This document shows, piece by piece, positions 36,171 through 45,226 of a stretch of 64,000 bases of DNA. The notes below the pieces were generated by a model that saw nothing but the letters and a program-made list of their open reading frames with translations, was not told the origin of the DNA and ran no database searches. Origin of the DNA: Variovorax sp. KBW07 (GTDB lineage: Bacteria; Pseudomonadota; Gammaproteobacteria; Burkholderiales; Burkholderiaceae_C); the NCBI RefSeq assembly GCF_003852515.1, contig NZ_QAJK01000045.1, positions 1-64,000 on the forward strand. The letters are read 5' to 3'. The stretch's first letter is position 1. The number at the start of each line of letters is the position of its first letter. The translations under genes and the position numbers were made by a program.

Positions 36171-37181
36171 ATGTCGACGATGACGATGAAAGCGGCCTCC
36201 ACGATGTCTTCCACCCTGTTCACCCGGCGTTCCCTCACCGCGCTCGCAACGGCGGCGGCGCTCTGCGCCCTTGCACCGGCGCATGCGCAACAGCAGCGCG
36301 TGCTGCACATCGTCGTGCCCTTCGGCACGGGCGCGGTGCAGGACACGGTGGCGCGCGCCTTCAACAACGAACTGGGCGCGGCGCTCAATGCCAGCGCCAT
36401 CGTCGAGAACCGCGCGGGCGCGGGCGGCACCGTGGGCGCGGCCATCGTGGCGCGCGCGCCGGCCGACGGCAACACGCTGGTCCTTGCGGCGGCCAGCCAC
36501 AACATTGCGGGCTTCCTGTACAACAAGCTCAGCTACGACCCGCTGAAGGACTTCGTGGGCGTGGCCAACGTCGGCAACGCGGGCTACGTGCTGGCGGTGG
36601 CGAGCGGGCTCAACGTGTCGAACACGGCCGACTTCATCAAGGAGGTCAAGGCCAACCCCGGCAAGTACAACTACGCCTCGGCCGGCAACGGCAGCGCCAC
36701 GCACCTGGCCATGGCTTCGTTCCTGGCCAAGGCCGGGCTGCAGATGACGCACATTCCCACCAAGTCGACCGGCGAGGCCGTCAACGAAGTGCTGGCGGGC
36801 CGCGTGCAGGCCGTCATTTCGTCGAGCATCGGTGTCATCGGCTTCCAGGAAGACGCGCGCGTGAAGCTGCTGGCGTCCACCGGCCAGTCGCGCAGCCCCT
36901 TCCTGCCGAAGCTGCCGACCGTGGCCGAAAGCGGCCTGCCGGGCTACGCCTTCGATTCGTGGATCGGCCTGCTCGCGCCCGCCGGCACGCCCAAGGCCGA
37001 GGTCGAACGCATCAACGCCGCGGCCAACAAGGTGCTGGCCGACCCGGCCATCCAGGAGCGCTTCAAGCGCCTGGGCGTGGAGCCGCGCAGCCAGAGCCCG
37101 GAAGAGTTCCAGAAGCTGCTGCGCGCCGACTGGGACGCGATGGGCGTGGTGGTGAAGGCATCGGGCGCGAAGATCGACTGA
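36171..37181 (+). CDS. Tripartite tricarboxylate transporter (Bug/TctC) solute-binding protein
   Basis: A 336-residue periplasmic binding protein. The signal peptide (to about residue 39; ALAPAHAQ) follows MSTMTMK; later in-frame ATGs at 36180 and beyond are alternative starts. The family pattern VPFGTGAVQDTVAR, ENRAGAGGTVGA and APAGTPKAEV is intact. It has no membrane TctA/TctB partner here, as is normal for the large orphan Bug families of this group. Its ligand is probably an N-acyl amino acid or organic acid, given the adjacent M20 enzyme; this is inference. Confidence 0.92.
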   Translation: MSTMTMKAASTMSSTLFTRRSLTALATAAALCALAPAHAQQQRVLHIVVPFGTGAVQDTVARAFNNELGAALNASAIVENRAGAGGTVGAAIVARAPADGNTLVLAAASHNIAGFLYNKLSYDPLKDFVGVANVGNAGYVLAVASGLNVSNTADFIKEVKANPGKYNYASAGNGSATHLAMASFLAKAGLQMTHIPTKSTGEAVNEVLAGRVQAVISSSIGVIGFQEDARVKLLASTGQSRSPFLPKLPTVAESGLPGYAFDSWIGLLAPAGTPKAEVERINAAANKVLADPAIQERFKRLGVEPRSQSPEEFQKLLRADWDAMGVVVKASGAKID

Positions 37182-37299
37182 CAAGGTGTCACGGCTGGCG
37201 GGCCGTGTAGGACGCCGGTCAATTGACAACGCGCCGGCCTCGGCCATGCTCCCTGGTGGATTCCGATGCATCCGGCATTGGACGGAAAGGGACTTCTTC

Positions 37300-38049
37300 A
37301 TGGACTCGACGACACCGCTCGACCCCACGCCGGGGCAGCAAGTGAGCAAGTCGCCCAAGGCGTTGTGGGGCGTGATCGGCGTGCTGGCGGCAGCCGTGGT
37401 GGCGCTTGCCGGCGTGTTGATTCACAAGCAGGGCAGCGACGTCGGCGCCAGCGCGCCGCCGCCCGCGGTGCTTGCGGCGGCAACGTCCCGGGCGCCGGAC
37501 GACTTCAAGCCGGAAGCCATGCCCGCGGCGCCTGTTGCACCGCTCACGGGCGCAGGCGCGGCACCGCCGGCAATGGCTGCCGCGCCGATGCCGGCGCCCG
37601 CCAGGGCGCCAGAGCCAGCCCCTACGCAAGCCATTCAGGCCATTCAGCCCGGCCCCGCGCCGGGTGCGGCAAATGCGCCCATGGCCGCGGCCCAGCCGGC
37701 GCCACCGCCTTGCGCCGTCTGCGGCCATGTCGAATCGGTCCGGCCCGTGCAGCGCGCCCAGCGCACCACCGGCGTGGGCGCAGTGGCCGGCGGCGTGGTG
37801 GGCGGGCTGGTCGGCAACCAGTTCGGCCACGGCAACGGACGCACCGCGACCACCGTGCTCGGCGCGGTCGGCGGCGGCTTCGCGGGCAATGCCATCGAGA
37901 AGCACGTGCGCACGGTCACGGTCTACCAGGTGGGCGTGCGCATGCAGAACGGCACGCTGCGCACCGTCGAGACGAAGACGGCGCCTCCCATCGGCAAGCC
38001 GGTCACGCTCAGGGGCGGTGTGCTGCGGCCCGCCGACGGCCGCAAGTGA
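37300..38049 (+). CDS. Glycine zipper 2TM domain protein
   Basis: A 249-residue envelope protein. A single helix (about 23-41) anchors it. A Pro/Ala-rich low-complexity linker (about 55-140) follows, then a CAVCGH motif and a glycine-zipper hairpin (GVGAVAGGVVGGLVGNQFGHGNG ... GAVGGGFAGNAIEKH, about 165-210), as in the SlyB/Rick_17kDa-type proteins. The C-terminal beta strands (YQVGVRMQNGTLRTV) are shared with that group. It probably inserts in a membrane or stabilises the envelope. The start is ATG 37300; longer in-frame extension is unsupported. Confidence 0.82.
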   Translation: MDSTTPLDPTPGQQVSKSPKALWGVIGVLAAAVVALAGVLIHKQGSDVGASAPPPAVLAAATSRAPDDFKPEAMPAAPVAPLTGAGAAPPAMAAAPMPAPARAPEPAPTQAIQAIQPGPAPGAANAPMAAAQPAPPPCAVCGHVESVRPVQRAQRTTGVGAVAGGVVGGLVGNQFGHGNGRTATTVLGAVGGGFAGNAIEKHVRTVTVYQVGVRMQNGTLRTVETKTAPPIGKPVTLRGGVLRPADGRK

Positions 38050-38072
38050 ACAACATGAAGGAGGCGCAACCG

Positions 38073-38546
38073 ATGGCGGAACTGTCCGACGAGATTCATG
38101 AAGAGATCAAGCGGTTGTGCGCGCAAGGCGACGCGCTGGCGGAGGCCGGGCAGTTTGCCGCGGCCTTGCCGCTGTACTGGGTGGCGTTCGACCTGCTGCC
38201 CGAACCGAAGACCGACTGGGAGGCCGGCACCTGGACACTGGCCTCCATCGGCGACGCGAATTTCCTGTCCGGCGACTTCGAGGCCGGACGCGACAACCTC
38301 TCGAACGCCATGCATTTCCCCGATGCGATCGGCAACCCCTTCCTGCATCTCCGGCTGGGCCAGTGCCAGTTCGAGCTGGGCAACCTGGACCGCGCGGCCG
38401 ACGAGCTGATGCGTGCCTACATGGGGGGCGGCCCCGAGGTGCTGGCCGACGAAGACCCGAAGTACCTGCAGTTTCTTTCGACCCGCGCCGAGGGCATCGC
38501 GCTGCCGGGCAAGCCCGCGAAGCGCTGGCAGTTCTGGAAGAAGTGA
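38073..38546 (+). CDS. Small tetratricopeptide repeat protein
   Basis: A 157-residue helical protein with TPR-like repeats: LCAQGDALAEAGQFAAALPLYW, GDANFLSGDFEAGRDNLSNAM and LGQCQFELGNLDRAADELMRAYM. AGGAGG lies eight bases before the ATG at 38073, making this start better than the ATG at 38055. Proteins that look like this are sometimes found next to polymorphic toxins as immunity partners, but no toxin is visible here, so that is only a possibility. The final KRWQFWKK is basic and aromatic. Confidence 0.75.
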   Translation: MAELSDEIHEEIKRLCAQGDALAEAGQFAAALPLYWVAFDLLPEPKTDWEAGTWTLASIGDANFLSGDFEAGRDNLSNAMHFPDAIGNPFLHLRLGQCQFELGNLDRAADELMRAYMGGGPEVLADEDPKYLQFLSTRAEGIALPGKPAKRWQFWKK

Positions 38547-38647
38547 ACCGGCAAGGGCGCGGCGGGTAATCGCCCGCCCTCGCCCTGGGTCCCGATATCA
38601 CACAAAGCACGCGCCCGGAAGCGCGCTTGCCCTGTTGGAGTTGTTTG

Positions 38648-38666
38648 AATATATTATTAATATATT
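38648..38666. promoter_or_regulatory. AT-only inverted repeat, GntR operator or promoter candidate
   Basis: AATATAT-TATTA-ATATATT forms a perfect 7-bp inverted repeat of pure A/T, the most AT-rich spot in a GC-rich region, 55 bases before the hydroxyproline gene cluster. It probably holds the promoter and perhaps the site of the cluster's GntR regulator. Confidence 0.6.
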
Positions 38667-38721
38667 TAAATCGCGGCGCGTTCCCACCGCACCCCGCCGC
38701 ACATTCCACAGGAGCGACACC

Positions 38722-39636
38722 GTGAGCAATCCCCGCTGGCAAGGCATCTTCCCCGCCATCACCACCAAGTTCCACGCCGACGAAAGCATCGACGCGGAGG
38801 GCACCGCCCGCCACATCGACTTCCAGATCCGCAACGGCATCCATGGCCTGGTCACCTGCGGCTCGCTGGGCGAAGCCAGCACGCTGACGCTGGAAGAGAA
38901 ACTGACCGTTGCCAAGATCGCACTGGAAGCCGCCGACGGCCGCATCCCCGTTCTGGCCAACGTGTCGGAAACGAGCACCCGCGAAGCACTGCGTTATGTA
39001 GACGGCGCCAACAAGCTGGGCGTGGCCGGCTTCATGGTGATGCCCTCGGTGATCTACGTGGCCGACGCGCGCGAAGCCATGCTCAACGTGCGCACCATCG
39101 CCAACGCGGCCCAGCAACCCATCATGGTCTACAACAACCCGGTGGCCTACCGCGTGGATCTGAAGCCCGAGCACATGGTCGAGCTGGCCGATTGCGAGTG
39201 GATCGCGGCCATCAAGGAGAGCACGGACAACATCCGCCGCATCACCGACCTGCGCAACACCGTGGGCGAGCGCTACCAGCTGTTCCTGGGCGTGGACGAC
39301 CTGGCCTACGAAGGCCTGGCGCTGGGTTGCGATGGCCTGCTGGCCGGCGTCGGCTGCGCGTTCCCGCGCGAGACGGTGGCGCTGTACGACCTCATGAAGG
39401 CGGGCAAGTTTGCGGAAGCGCTGAAGCTGTACCAGTGGATGACGCCGATGCTGCACCTGGACGTATCGACCAAGCTGGTGCAGAACCTCAAGCTCATCGA
39501 CGCACTGGTGGGCGTGGGCTCTGAGCACATGCGCCGCCCGCGCCTGCCGCTGGTCGGCGAGGAGCGCGCCTTTGTCGAAGCCGTCGTCAAGAAGGCGCTG
39601 GCTACGCGTCCCGCCCAGTACCAGTCGGTCCCGTAA
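38722..39636 (+). CDS. DHDPS/NAL family lyase, likely 1-pyrroline-4-hydroxy-2-carboxylate deaminase
   Basis: A 304-residue TIM-barrel protein of the dihydrodipicolinate synthase family. Schiff-base Lys165 (WIAAIKEST) and Tyr137 (MVYNNP) are in place. The GTG start has AGGAG eight bases upstream. In hydroxyproline catabolism this family supplies the deaminase (LhpC/HypD) that converts pyrroline hydroxycarboxylate to alpha-ketoglutarate semialdehyde; the adjacent epimerase and dehydrogenase genes strongly support this function over true DapA. Confidence 0.88.
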   Translation: MSNPRWQGIFPAITTKFHADESIDAEGTARHIDFQIRNGIHGLVTCGSLGEASTLTLEEKLTVAKIALEAADGRIPVLANVSETSTREALRYVDGANKLGVAGFMVMPSVIYVADAREAMLNVRTIANAAQQPIMVYNNPVAYRVDLKPEHMVELADCEWIAAIKESTDNIRRITDLRNTVGERYQLFLGVDDLAYEGLALGCDGLLAGVGCAFPRETVALYDLMKAGKFAEALKLYQWMTPMLHLDVSTKLVQNLKLIDALVGVGSEHMRRPRLPLVGEERAFVEAVVKKALATRPAQYQSVP

Positions 39637-39684
39637 TGGCATAAAACGAACGTCCTTTTCATCGTCCCCAACCTAGGAAGAAGC

Positions 39685-40827
39685 ATGAAGACAAAAGCAC
39701 ACATGGTTCAGTTTTCCAGCGTCGTCGGCCTCGTCGCCCTGGCCGTTGCAGGCCAGGCGCATGCGCAGGAGCAGGTGGTAAAGATCGGCCACAGCGGACC
39801 GCTGTCGGGCCCCAACGCCTTCGCGGGCAAGGACAATGAAAACGGCGTGCGGCTGGCCATCGAGGAACTGAACGCGAAGAAGATCAGCGTCGGCGGCAAG
39901 ACGCTGAAGTTCGTGCTGGCGTCCGAAGACGACCAGTGCGATGCCAAGACCGGCGTGAGCGTGGCGCAGAAGTTCGTGGACGACGGCGTCAAGTACGTCA
40001 TGGGCCCGTACTGCTCGGGCGTGGCCATTCCGGCCTCGCGCATCTACAGCGACGGCGGCGTGCTGCTGTCGACCGTGGGCACCAACCCGAAGGTCACGCA
40101 GGGCGGCTACAAGAACCTGTACCGCATCATCGCCAGCGACAACCAGATCGGCGGCGCCATGGCGGTCTATGCGGCCAAGGTGCTGAAGGTCAAGAAAGTC
40201 GGCGTGATCGACGACCGCACCGCCTTCGGCCAGGGCCTTGCCGAAGAGTTCACCAAGGAAGCGAAGACGCAGGGGCTGACGATCGTCGGCCAGGAGTTCA
40301 CCACCGACAAGGCGGTCGACTTCACCGCCATCCTGACCAACATGAAGGCCAAGGCGCCCGAGGCCATCTTCTTCGGCGGCTATGCGCCGCAGGCGGCACC
40401 GATGGCGCGCCAGATGAAGCAGCTGGCCGTGCCCGGCAAGCTGCTGGGCGGCGACACCGTGTGCAGCCCGGCCACCGGCAAGCTCGGCGGCGATGCGGTC
40501 AACGACCTGGTGTTCTGCGCGCAGGGCGGCTCGATTCTCGAGAAGGCCGAAAGCGGCCCGGCCTTCAAGGCCAAGTTCAAGCAGCGCTTCAACGTCGATG
40601 CCGACGCCTACGCCGCTTCGTACTACGACCAGGTGCTGTTCATCGGCCAGTCGATGCAGAAGGCCAATTCCATCGACCCCGACAAGGTGGGCGCCGAGCT
40701 CTACAAGACCACCTACAAGGGCGTGGCCGCGACCTATGCCTACGACGACAAGGGCAACATGAAGCAGGCCCCCATCACGGTGTTCACCTTCAAGAACGCC
40801 GCCCCCGTTCCCCTCGCCAGCTACTAG
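39685..40827 (+). CDS. Branched-chain amino acid-type ABC transporter substrate-binding protein
   Basis: A 380-residue LivK-type periplasmic protein with a signal peptide (cleaved near QAHAQ, residue about 27) and the pattern [23 protein letters not shown]. Within a hydroxyproline cluster it probably binds hydroxyproline or related imino acids. No permease (LivH/LivM) or ATPase gene is adjacent, so it would share a transporter encoded elsewhere. It begins 48 bases after the deaminase. Confidence 0.9.
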   Translation: MKTKAHMVQFSSVVGLVALAVAGQAHAQEQVVKIGHSGPLSGPNAFAGKDNENGVRLAIEELNAKKISVGGKTLKFVLASEDDQCDAKTGVSVAQKFVDDGVKYVMGPYCSGVAIPASRIYSDGGVLLSTVGTNPKVTQGGYKNLYRIIASDNQIGGAMAVYAAKVLKVKKVGVIDDRTAFGQGLAEEFTKEAKTQGLTIVGQEFTTDKAVDFTAILTNMKAKAPEAIFFGGYAPQAAPMARQMKQLAVPGKLLGGDTVCSPATGKLGGDAVNDLVFCAQGGSILEKAESGPAFKAKFKQRFNVDADAYAASYYDQVLFIGQSMQKANSIDPDKVGAELYKTTYKGVAATYAYDDKGNMKQAPITVFTFKNAAPVPLASY

Positions 40828-40843
40828 CCGGAAGACAAGCAAT

Positions 40844-41779
40844 ATGCATCGCATCCAGGTCATCGACTCGCACACGGGCGGCGAGCCCACGCGCCTTGTC
40901 ATCGGCGGGTTTCCCGACCTGGGTGGCGGCAGCATGGCCGAGCGCCGCGCGCTGCTGGCCGATAGGCACGACAAGTGGCGCGCCGCCGCCGTGCTGGAGC
41001 CGCGCGGCAGCGACGTGGTGGTGGGCGCGCTGCTGTGCGAGCCCGTGTCGAAGGACGCGGCCGCGGGCGTGATCTTCTTCAACAATGCCGGCTACCTGGG
41101 CATGTGCGGCCACGGCACCATCGGGCTGGTCGCGAGCCTGGCGCACATGGGGCGCATCGGCGTGGGCGAGCACCGCATCGAGACGCCCGTGGGCACCGTC
41201 ACGACCACGCTGCATGCCGATGGCTCGGTGAGCGTTCGCAACGTGCCGGCGTACCGGCACCTGCACCAGGTGGCGGTCGAGTTGCCCGGCCATGGCACCG
41301 TGCGCGGCGACGTGGCCTGGGGCGGCAACTGGTTCTTCCTGGTGAGCGAACACGGCCAGCGCGTGGCGAGCGACAACCTCGCGGCGCTGACCGACTACAC
41401 CGCGGCACTGCGCAAGGCACTGGCCGCACAGGGCATCACCGGTGCCGAGGGCGCCGAGATCGATCACATCGAGCTCTTCGCCAGCGACGACGAAGGCGCG
41501 GACAGCCGCAACTTCGTGCTGTGCCCCGGCAACGCCTACGACCGCTCGCCTTGCGGCACCGGCACCAGCGCCAAGATCGCCTGCCTCGCGGCCGACGGCA
41601 AGCTCGCGCCGGGTGCGGTGTGGACGCAGGCCAGCGTGATCGGCAGCCGCTTCGAGGCCAGCTACGCGATGGACAACGGGCAGGTCATTCCCACGCTGCG
41701 CGGCCGTGCGCACATCAGCGCCGAAGCGACGCTGCTGGTCGACGACGAAGATCCCTTCGGCTGGGGCATACGGCTCTAG
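40844..41779 (+). CDS. lhpA: 4-hydroxyproline 2-epimerase
   Basis: A 311-residue proline racemase superfamily enzyme that interconverts trans-4-hydroxy-L-proline and cis-4-hydroxy-D-proline. Both catalytic cysteines are present: Cys88 (MCGHGTIG) and Cys237 (SPCGTGTSA), the pair of epimerases rather than the Ser/Cys dehydratases. [10 protein letters not shown] near the N-terminus is typical. Its TAG overlaps a GTG that could start the dehydrogenase gene. Trans-3-hydroxyproline epimerase is a related alternative. Confidence 0.93.
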   Translation: MHRIQVIDSHTGGEPTRLVIGGFPDLGGGSMAERRALLADRHDKWRAAAVLEPRGSDVVVGALLCEPVSKDAAAGVIFFNNAGYLGMCGHGTIGLVASLAHMGRIGVGEHRIETPVGTVTTTLHADGSVSVRNVPAYRHLHQVAVELPGHGTVRGDVAWGGNWFFLVSEHGQRVASDNLAALTDYTAALRKALAAQGITGAEGAEIDHIELFASDDEGADSRNFVLCPGNAYDRSPCGTGTSAKIACLAADGKLAPGAVWTQASVIGSRFEASYAMDNGQVIPTLRGRAHISAEATLLVDDEDPFGWGIRL

Positions 41780-41790
41780 TGCCGGCCGGC

Positions 41791-42894
41791 ATGGACGCGG
41801 ATGTCATCGTCATCGGCGCCGGCATCGTCGGTGCCGCGTGTGCCCACGCGCTGGCACAGGCCGGCCGCCGCGTGCTGGTGCTCGATGCCCGCATCGGCGG
41901 GGCCACGGGCGCCGGCATGGGCCACCTCGTGGTGATGGACGACAACCCCGCGGAGCTGGCGCTGAGCCGCGATTCGATCGCGCGATGGCGCGCCCTTGCG
42001 CCGCGCATGCGCGAAGACTGCGCCTACAGCCCCTGCGGCACGCTCTGGATTGCCGCGAACGACGAGGAAATGGCCGAGGCCGAACGCAAGCAGCAGCGGC
42101 TGCGCGACCACGGCATCGACAGCCGCCTGCTCGACGCAACCGCGCTGGCGCAGGCCGAGCCCGCGTTGCGCCGTGGCCTGAAAGGCGCGCTCGAAGTGCC
42201 GGGCGACGGCATCCTCTATGCGCCCAATGCGGCGCGCTGGTTGCTCGACGAGGGCGGCGACGCCGTCCGCATCGAACAGGCGAAGGTCGAGGCCATCGAA
42301 GACGACGGCGCGCTGCGCCTGGCCGATGGCAGCCGCCGCACCGCGCCGCAGGTCGTGCTGGCCAACGGCATCCAGGCGACGACGCTGTGCCCCGAACTCC
42401 CGATCCGCCCGAAGAAGGGCCACCTGCTGATCACCGACCGCTATCCGGGCACCGTGAATCACCAACTGGTCGAGCTGGGCTACGTGACCAGCGCGCACCA
42501 CAGCGACGGCGACTCGGTGGCGTTCAACGTGCAGCCGCGCCCCACGGGGCAACTGCTGGTGGGCTCGTCGCGCCAGTTCGACACCACCGACCCGGCGGTG
42601 GAGGCGCCGATGCTCGCGCGCATGCTCCAGCGCACGCTGGAGTACCTGCCGGGGCTCGCCCACCTGAATGCCGTGCGCTCGTGGACGGGCATGCGCGCGG
42701 CAACGCCCGATGGGCTGCCGCTGCTGGGCAGGCATCCGTGGCGCGACAGGCTCTGGCTGGCGGTCGGGCACGAAGGCCTGGGCGTGACCACCGCGCCGGG
42801 CAGCGCGCATCTGCTGGCCGCGCTGATGACCGGCGCCGTGCCGGATTTCGATGCGGCGCCCTATGCGCCGCGTGGCTGGAGGGAGATGGCATGA
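41791..42894 (+). CDS. FAD-dependent oxidoreductase, D-hydroxyproline dehydrogenase beta-like subunit
   Basis: A 367-residue D-amino-acid oxidase/glycine oxidase-fold protein. FAD-binding GAGIVGAACAHAL is at about 9-21; the C-terminal GHEGLGVTTAPG is the second flavin motif. It matches the LhpB-type subunit that oxidises cis-4-hydroxy-D-proline. The start ATG 41791 gives the usual MDADVIVIGAG; GTG 41779 overlapping the epimerase TAG is a coupled alternative that adds four residues. Its stop overlaps the ferredoxin-like subunit (ATGA), so subunits are made together. Confidence 0.88.
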   Translation: MDADVIVIGAGIVGAACAHALAQAGRRVLVLDARIGGATGAGMGHLVVMDDNPAELALSRDSIARWRALAPRMREDCAYSPCGTLWIAANDEEMAEAERKQQRLRDHGIDSRLLDATALAQAEPALRRGLKGALEVPGDGILYAPNAARWLLDEGGDAVRIEQAKVEAIEDDGALRLADGSRRTAPQVVLANGIQATTLCPELPIRPKKGHLLITDRYPGTVNHQLVELGYVTSAHHSDGDSVAFNVQPRPTGQLLVGSSRQFDTTDPAVEAPMLARMLQRTLEYLPGLAHLNAVRSWTGMRAATPDGLPLLGRHPWRDRLWLAVGHEGLGVTTAPGSAHLLAALMTGAVPDFDAAPYAPRGWREMA

Positions 42895-43142
42895 GCAGCA
42901 GCCACACCTTGCTGCACGTCGATGGCCATCTCGTTCGCGTGAAGGCGGGCAGTTCGGTCGCGGCCGCGCTGCGTATCGCAGGCGGCATGGGCGTGGCGCG
43001 CACTTCGGTCAGTGGCCAGCCGCGCGCGCCGTTCTGCGGCATGGGCGTGTGCCAGGAGTGCCGCGTGCTGGTCGACGGCCGGCGCAGGCTGGCCTGCCAG
43101 ACCGTCTGCGGCGAAGGCATGCACGTGGAGACGGCGGAATGA
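42891..43142 (+). CDS. (2Fe-2S)-binding protein, dehydrogenase gamma subunit
   Basis: An 83-residue plant-ferredoxin-type iron-sulfur protein. Cysteines 49, 54, 57 and 69 (CGMGVCQEC...C) bind a [2Fe-2S] cluster. This small protein is the LhpF-type subunit of heteromeric D-hydroxyproline dehydrogenase or sarcosine oxidase-like systems, passing electrons between flavin subunits. It overlaps the genes on both sides by four bases. Confidence 0.9.
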   Translation: MSSSHTLLHVDGHLVRVKAGSSVAAALRIAGGMGVARTSVSGQPRAPFCGMGVCQECRVLVDGRRRLACQTVCGEGMHVETAE

Positions 43143-44446
43143 ACGGCACCGCAGCGGAACACTGCGACCTGCTGATCGTCGGCGCGGGCCCGGCCGGCAT
43201 GGCCGCGGCGGTGGCTGCGGCGCCCAGTGGCGCATCGATCATGGTCATCGACGACAACCCCGCGCCCGGCGGCCAGATCTGGCGCGACGGGCCGAACGCG
43301 GCACTGCCGCCGGCGGCACGCAAGTGGCGCGAGTCGATGGCGCGCCACGCCAACATCCGCGTGCGCAGCGGCACCCGCATCGTCGCCGCACCCTCTGGCC
43401 AAGAACTGCTGCTCGAAGATGCCGAACGCGGTTGGCGCGTGCGTTGGAAAAAACTGATTCTCTGCACCGGCGCGCGCGAGCTGCTGCTGCCCTTCCCCGG
43501 CTGGACGCTGCCCGGCGTGACGGGCGCGGGCGGCCTGCAGGCGCTCGTCAAGGCGGGCCTGCCGGTCGAGGGTGAGCGCATCGTCATCGCAGGCAGCGGG
43601 CCGCTGCTGCTGGCCGCCGCGGCCACGGCACGCGCGGCGGGCGCGAAGGTGCTGCGCATCGCCGAGCAGGCCTCGCTGGCATCGGTAGTGGGTTTCGGCG
43701 CGAGCCTGCTGCGCTGGCCGGGCAAGGCCGCGCAGGCGGTGACGCTGGCCGATGCGCGGTATCGCACGTCGTCGCGCATCGTGTCGGTCCAGGGTGCCGC
43801 GCAGGTCGAATCGGTCCGCCTCCGGCAAGGCGGCAGCGAAGTCGACATGGCCTGCGATCGCGTGGCCTGCGGCTTCGGCCTGACGCCGAACACGCAGCTG
43901 GGCCAGATGCTGGGCTGCGCGCTCACGCCGGCGGGCTCCGGCGCCCAGGCCCTGGCGGTCGATGCGCGGCAGGCCACCAGCATTCCCGGCGTCTACGCGG
44001 CCGGCGAATGCACCGGCTTCGGCGGCAGCGAACGCGCGCTGGCGCAGGGCACCATCGCCGGCCACACCGCCGTGGGCAACGAGCGCGCCGCCAAAGCCCA
44101 CGAGGGCGAACGCGCCCGCTGGAACGCTTTTGCCGCGCGCTTGCACCACAGCTTTGCGCTGGCCCCCGACATCCGCCAGATGGCGCGGCCCGACACGCTC
44201 GTGTGCCGCTGCGAAGACGTGCCGCTGTCGGCGCTCGCGAACTGCAGCGGCTGGACCGATGCCAAGCTGCACCGCCGTTGCGGCATGGGCGCCTGCCAGG
44301 GCCGCGTGTGCGGCGACGCCGCGCAGTTCCTGTTCGGCTGGACACCACCGGTGCCGCGCCCGCCGCTGTCGCCGGTCCGCATCGCCACGCTGGCCGGCCT
44401 GGCCGGCCCGGCAGGCCTGGCAAACCATGAGGAGGCCCGACAATGA
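43139..44446 (+). CDS. NAD(P)/FAD-dependent oxidoreductase, dehydrogenase alpha-like subunit
   Basis: A 435-residue pyridine-nucleotide disulfide-type flavoprotein. The first dinucleotide motif is VGAGPAGMAAAVA (about 14-26), the second near 150 (IAGSGPLLLAAA), and AAGECTGFGGSE lies near 285. The C-terminal Bfd-like domain carries Cys356-x-Cys358 and Cys381/Cys386, enough for another [2Fe-2S] cluster. This fits the LhpE-type subunit. ATGA overlaps link it to both neighbours. NAD use is not proven; electrons may go to quinone. Confidence 0.88.
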   Translation: MNGTAAEHCDLLIVGAGPAGMAAAVAAAPSGASIMVIDDNPAPGGQIWRDGPNAALPPAARKWRESMARHANIRVRSGTRIVAAPSGQELLLEDAERGWRVRWKKLILCTGARELLLPFPGWTLPGVTGAGGLQALVKAGLPVEGERIVIAGSGPLLLAAAATARAAGAKVLRIAEQASLASVVGFGASLLRWPGKAAQAVTLADARYRTSSRIVSVQGAAQVESVRLRQGGSEVDMACDRVACGFGLTPNTQLGQMLGCALTPAGSGAQALAVDARQATSIPGVYAAGECTGFGGSERALAQGTIAGHTAVGNERAAKAHEGERARWNAFAARLHHSFALAPDIRQMARPDTLVCRCEDVPLSALANCSGWTDAKLHRRCGMGACQGRVCGDAAQFLFGWTPPVPRPPLSPVRIATLAGLAGPAGLANHEEARQ

Positions 44447-45153
44447 CGCCGCAGCAGCGGCATCCGCCGCGGAAGAAACCCATGGCCGTTCCGAAGAAGA
44501 CCGAATCCCGCCCACCGCCCAAGCGCCGCGCCGCCGACCTCGCCTACGACGCCATCGAAACGCTGTTGTCGACCATGCAGCTCGAGCCCGGCAGCCAGAT
44601 CGCCGAGGCCGACCTTGCCGAGCGCACGGGCCTGGGCCGCACGCCGGTGCGCGAGGCGCTGATGCGCATGGTGTCGATCGGCCTGATCGTGCAGCAGCCA
44701 CGCCGTGGCCTGCTGGTGTCGACCATCGACCTGGCCGACCACCTGGACGTGATCCAGACCCGCCGCGTGCTCGAACTGCTGATCGCGGCCTGCTCGGCAC
44801 GCCGTGCCACCGCATTGCAGCGCACGGGCATCGTGCGCTGCGCCGAGGCCATGGTCGAGGCGGCGGGCCGCGGCGACCTGAACGACTACATGAAGGCCGA
44901 CCGCGCGCTCGACCTCGTCAACCACCAGGCCAGCCACAACGACTCGGCGGTGAAGGCGGTGATACCGCTCATCGTGCAGTGCCGCCGCTTCTGGTACGCC
45001 TACCAGCACGAAGGCGAGATCGTGGAAGGCGCCAACGCGCACCTCGAACTGGCGCAAGGCATCGCGACCGGCGACGAGGCGGCCGCCGTTGCCGGTGCCA
45101 ACCGCCTCATGGACTACCTCGAAGTCTTCGCGCGCAAGATCATCGACAAGTAA
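44443..45153 (+). CDS. GntR family (FCD domain) regulator, hydroxyproline cluster
   Basis: A 236-residue regulator with a basic N-terminal tail, winged helix (about 32-95; IAEADLAERTGLGRTPVREALMRM) and FCD all-helical effector domain (about 105-225). The motif GRTPVREAL is the hallmark of this family. Its start overlaps the dehydrogenase subunit gene. As the last gene of the operon it is a likely feedback regulator, with the AT palindrome at 38648-38666 as the candidate site. Confidence 0.9.
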   Translation: MTPQQRHPPRKKPMAVPKKTESRPPPKRRAADLAYDAIETLLSTMQLEPGSQIAEADLAERTGLGRTPVREALMRMVSIGLIVQQPRRGLLVSTIDLADHLDVIQTRRVLELLIAACSARRATALQRTGIVRCAEAMVEAAGRGDLNDYMKADRALDLVNHQASHNDSAVKAVIPLIVQCRRFWYAYQHEGEIVEGANAHLELAQGIATGDEAAAVAGANRLMDYLEVFARKIIDK

Positions 45154-45226
45154 GTCCAAGGGCCTCGCCCGCGCCTCGGGGATTTCCGCGTGTCCCCGCG
45201 CGCCTGCGCGGCGCATACTGGCCCGC

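Noticed and set aside
38553-38590. GC-rich hairpin after the TPR gene as a terminator
   Set aside because: Stem is imperfect and there is no T tract.
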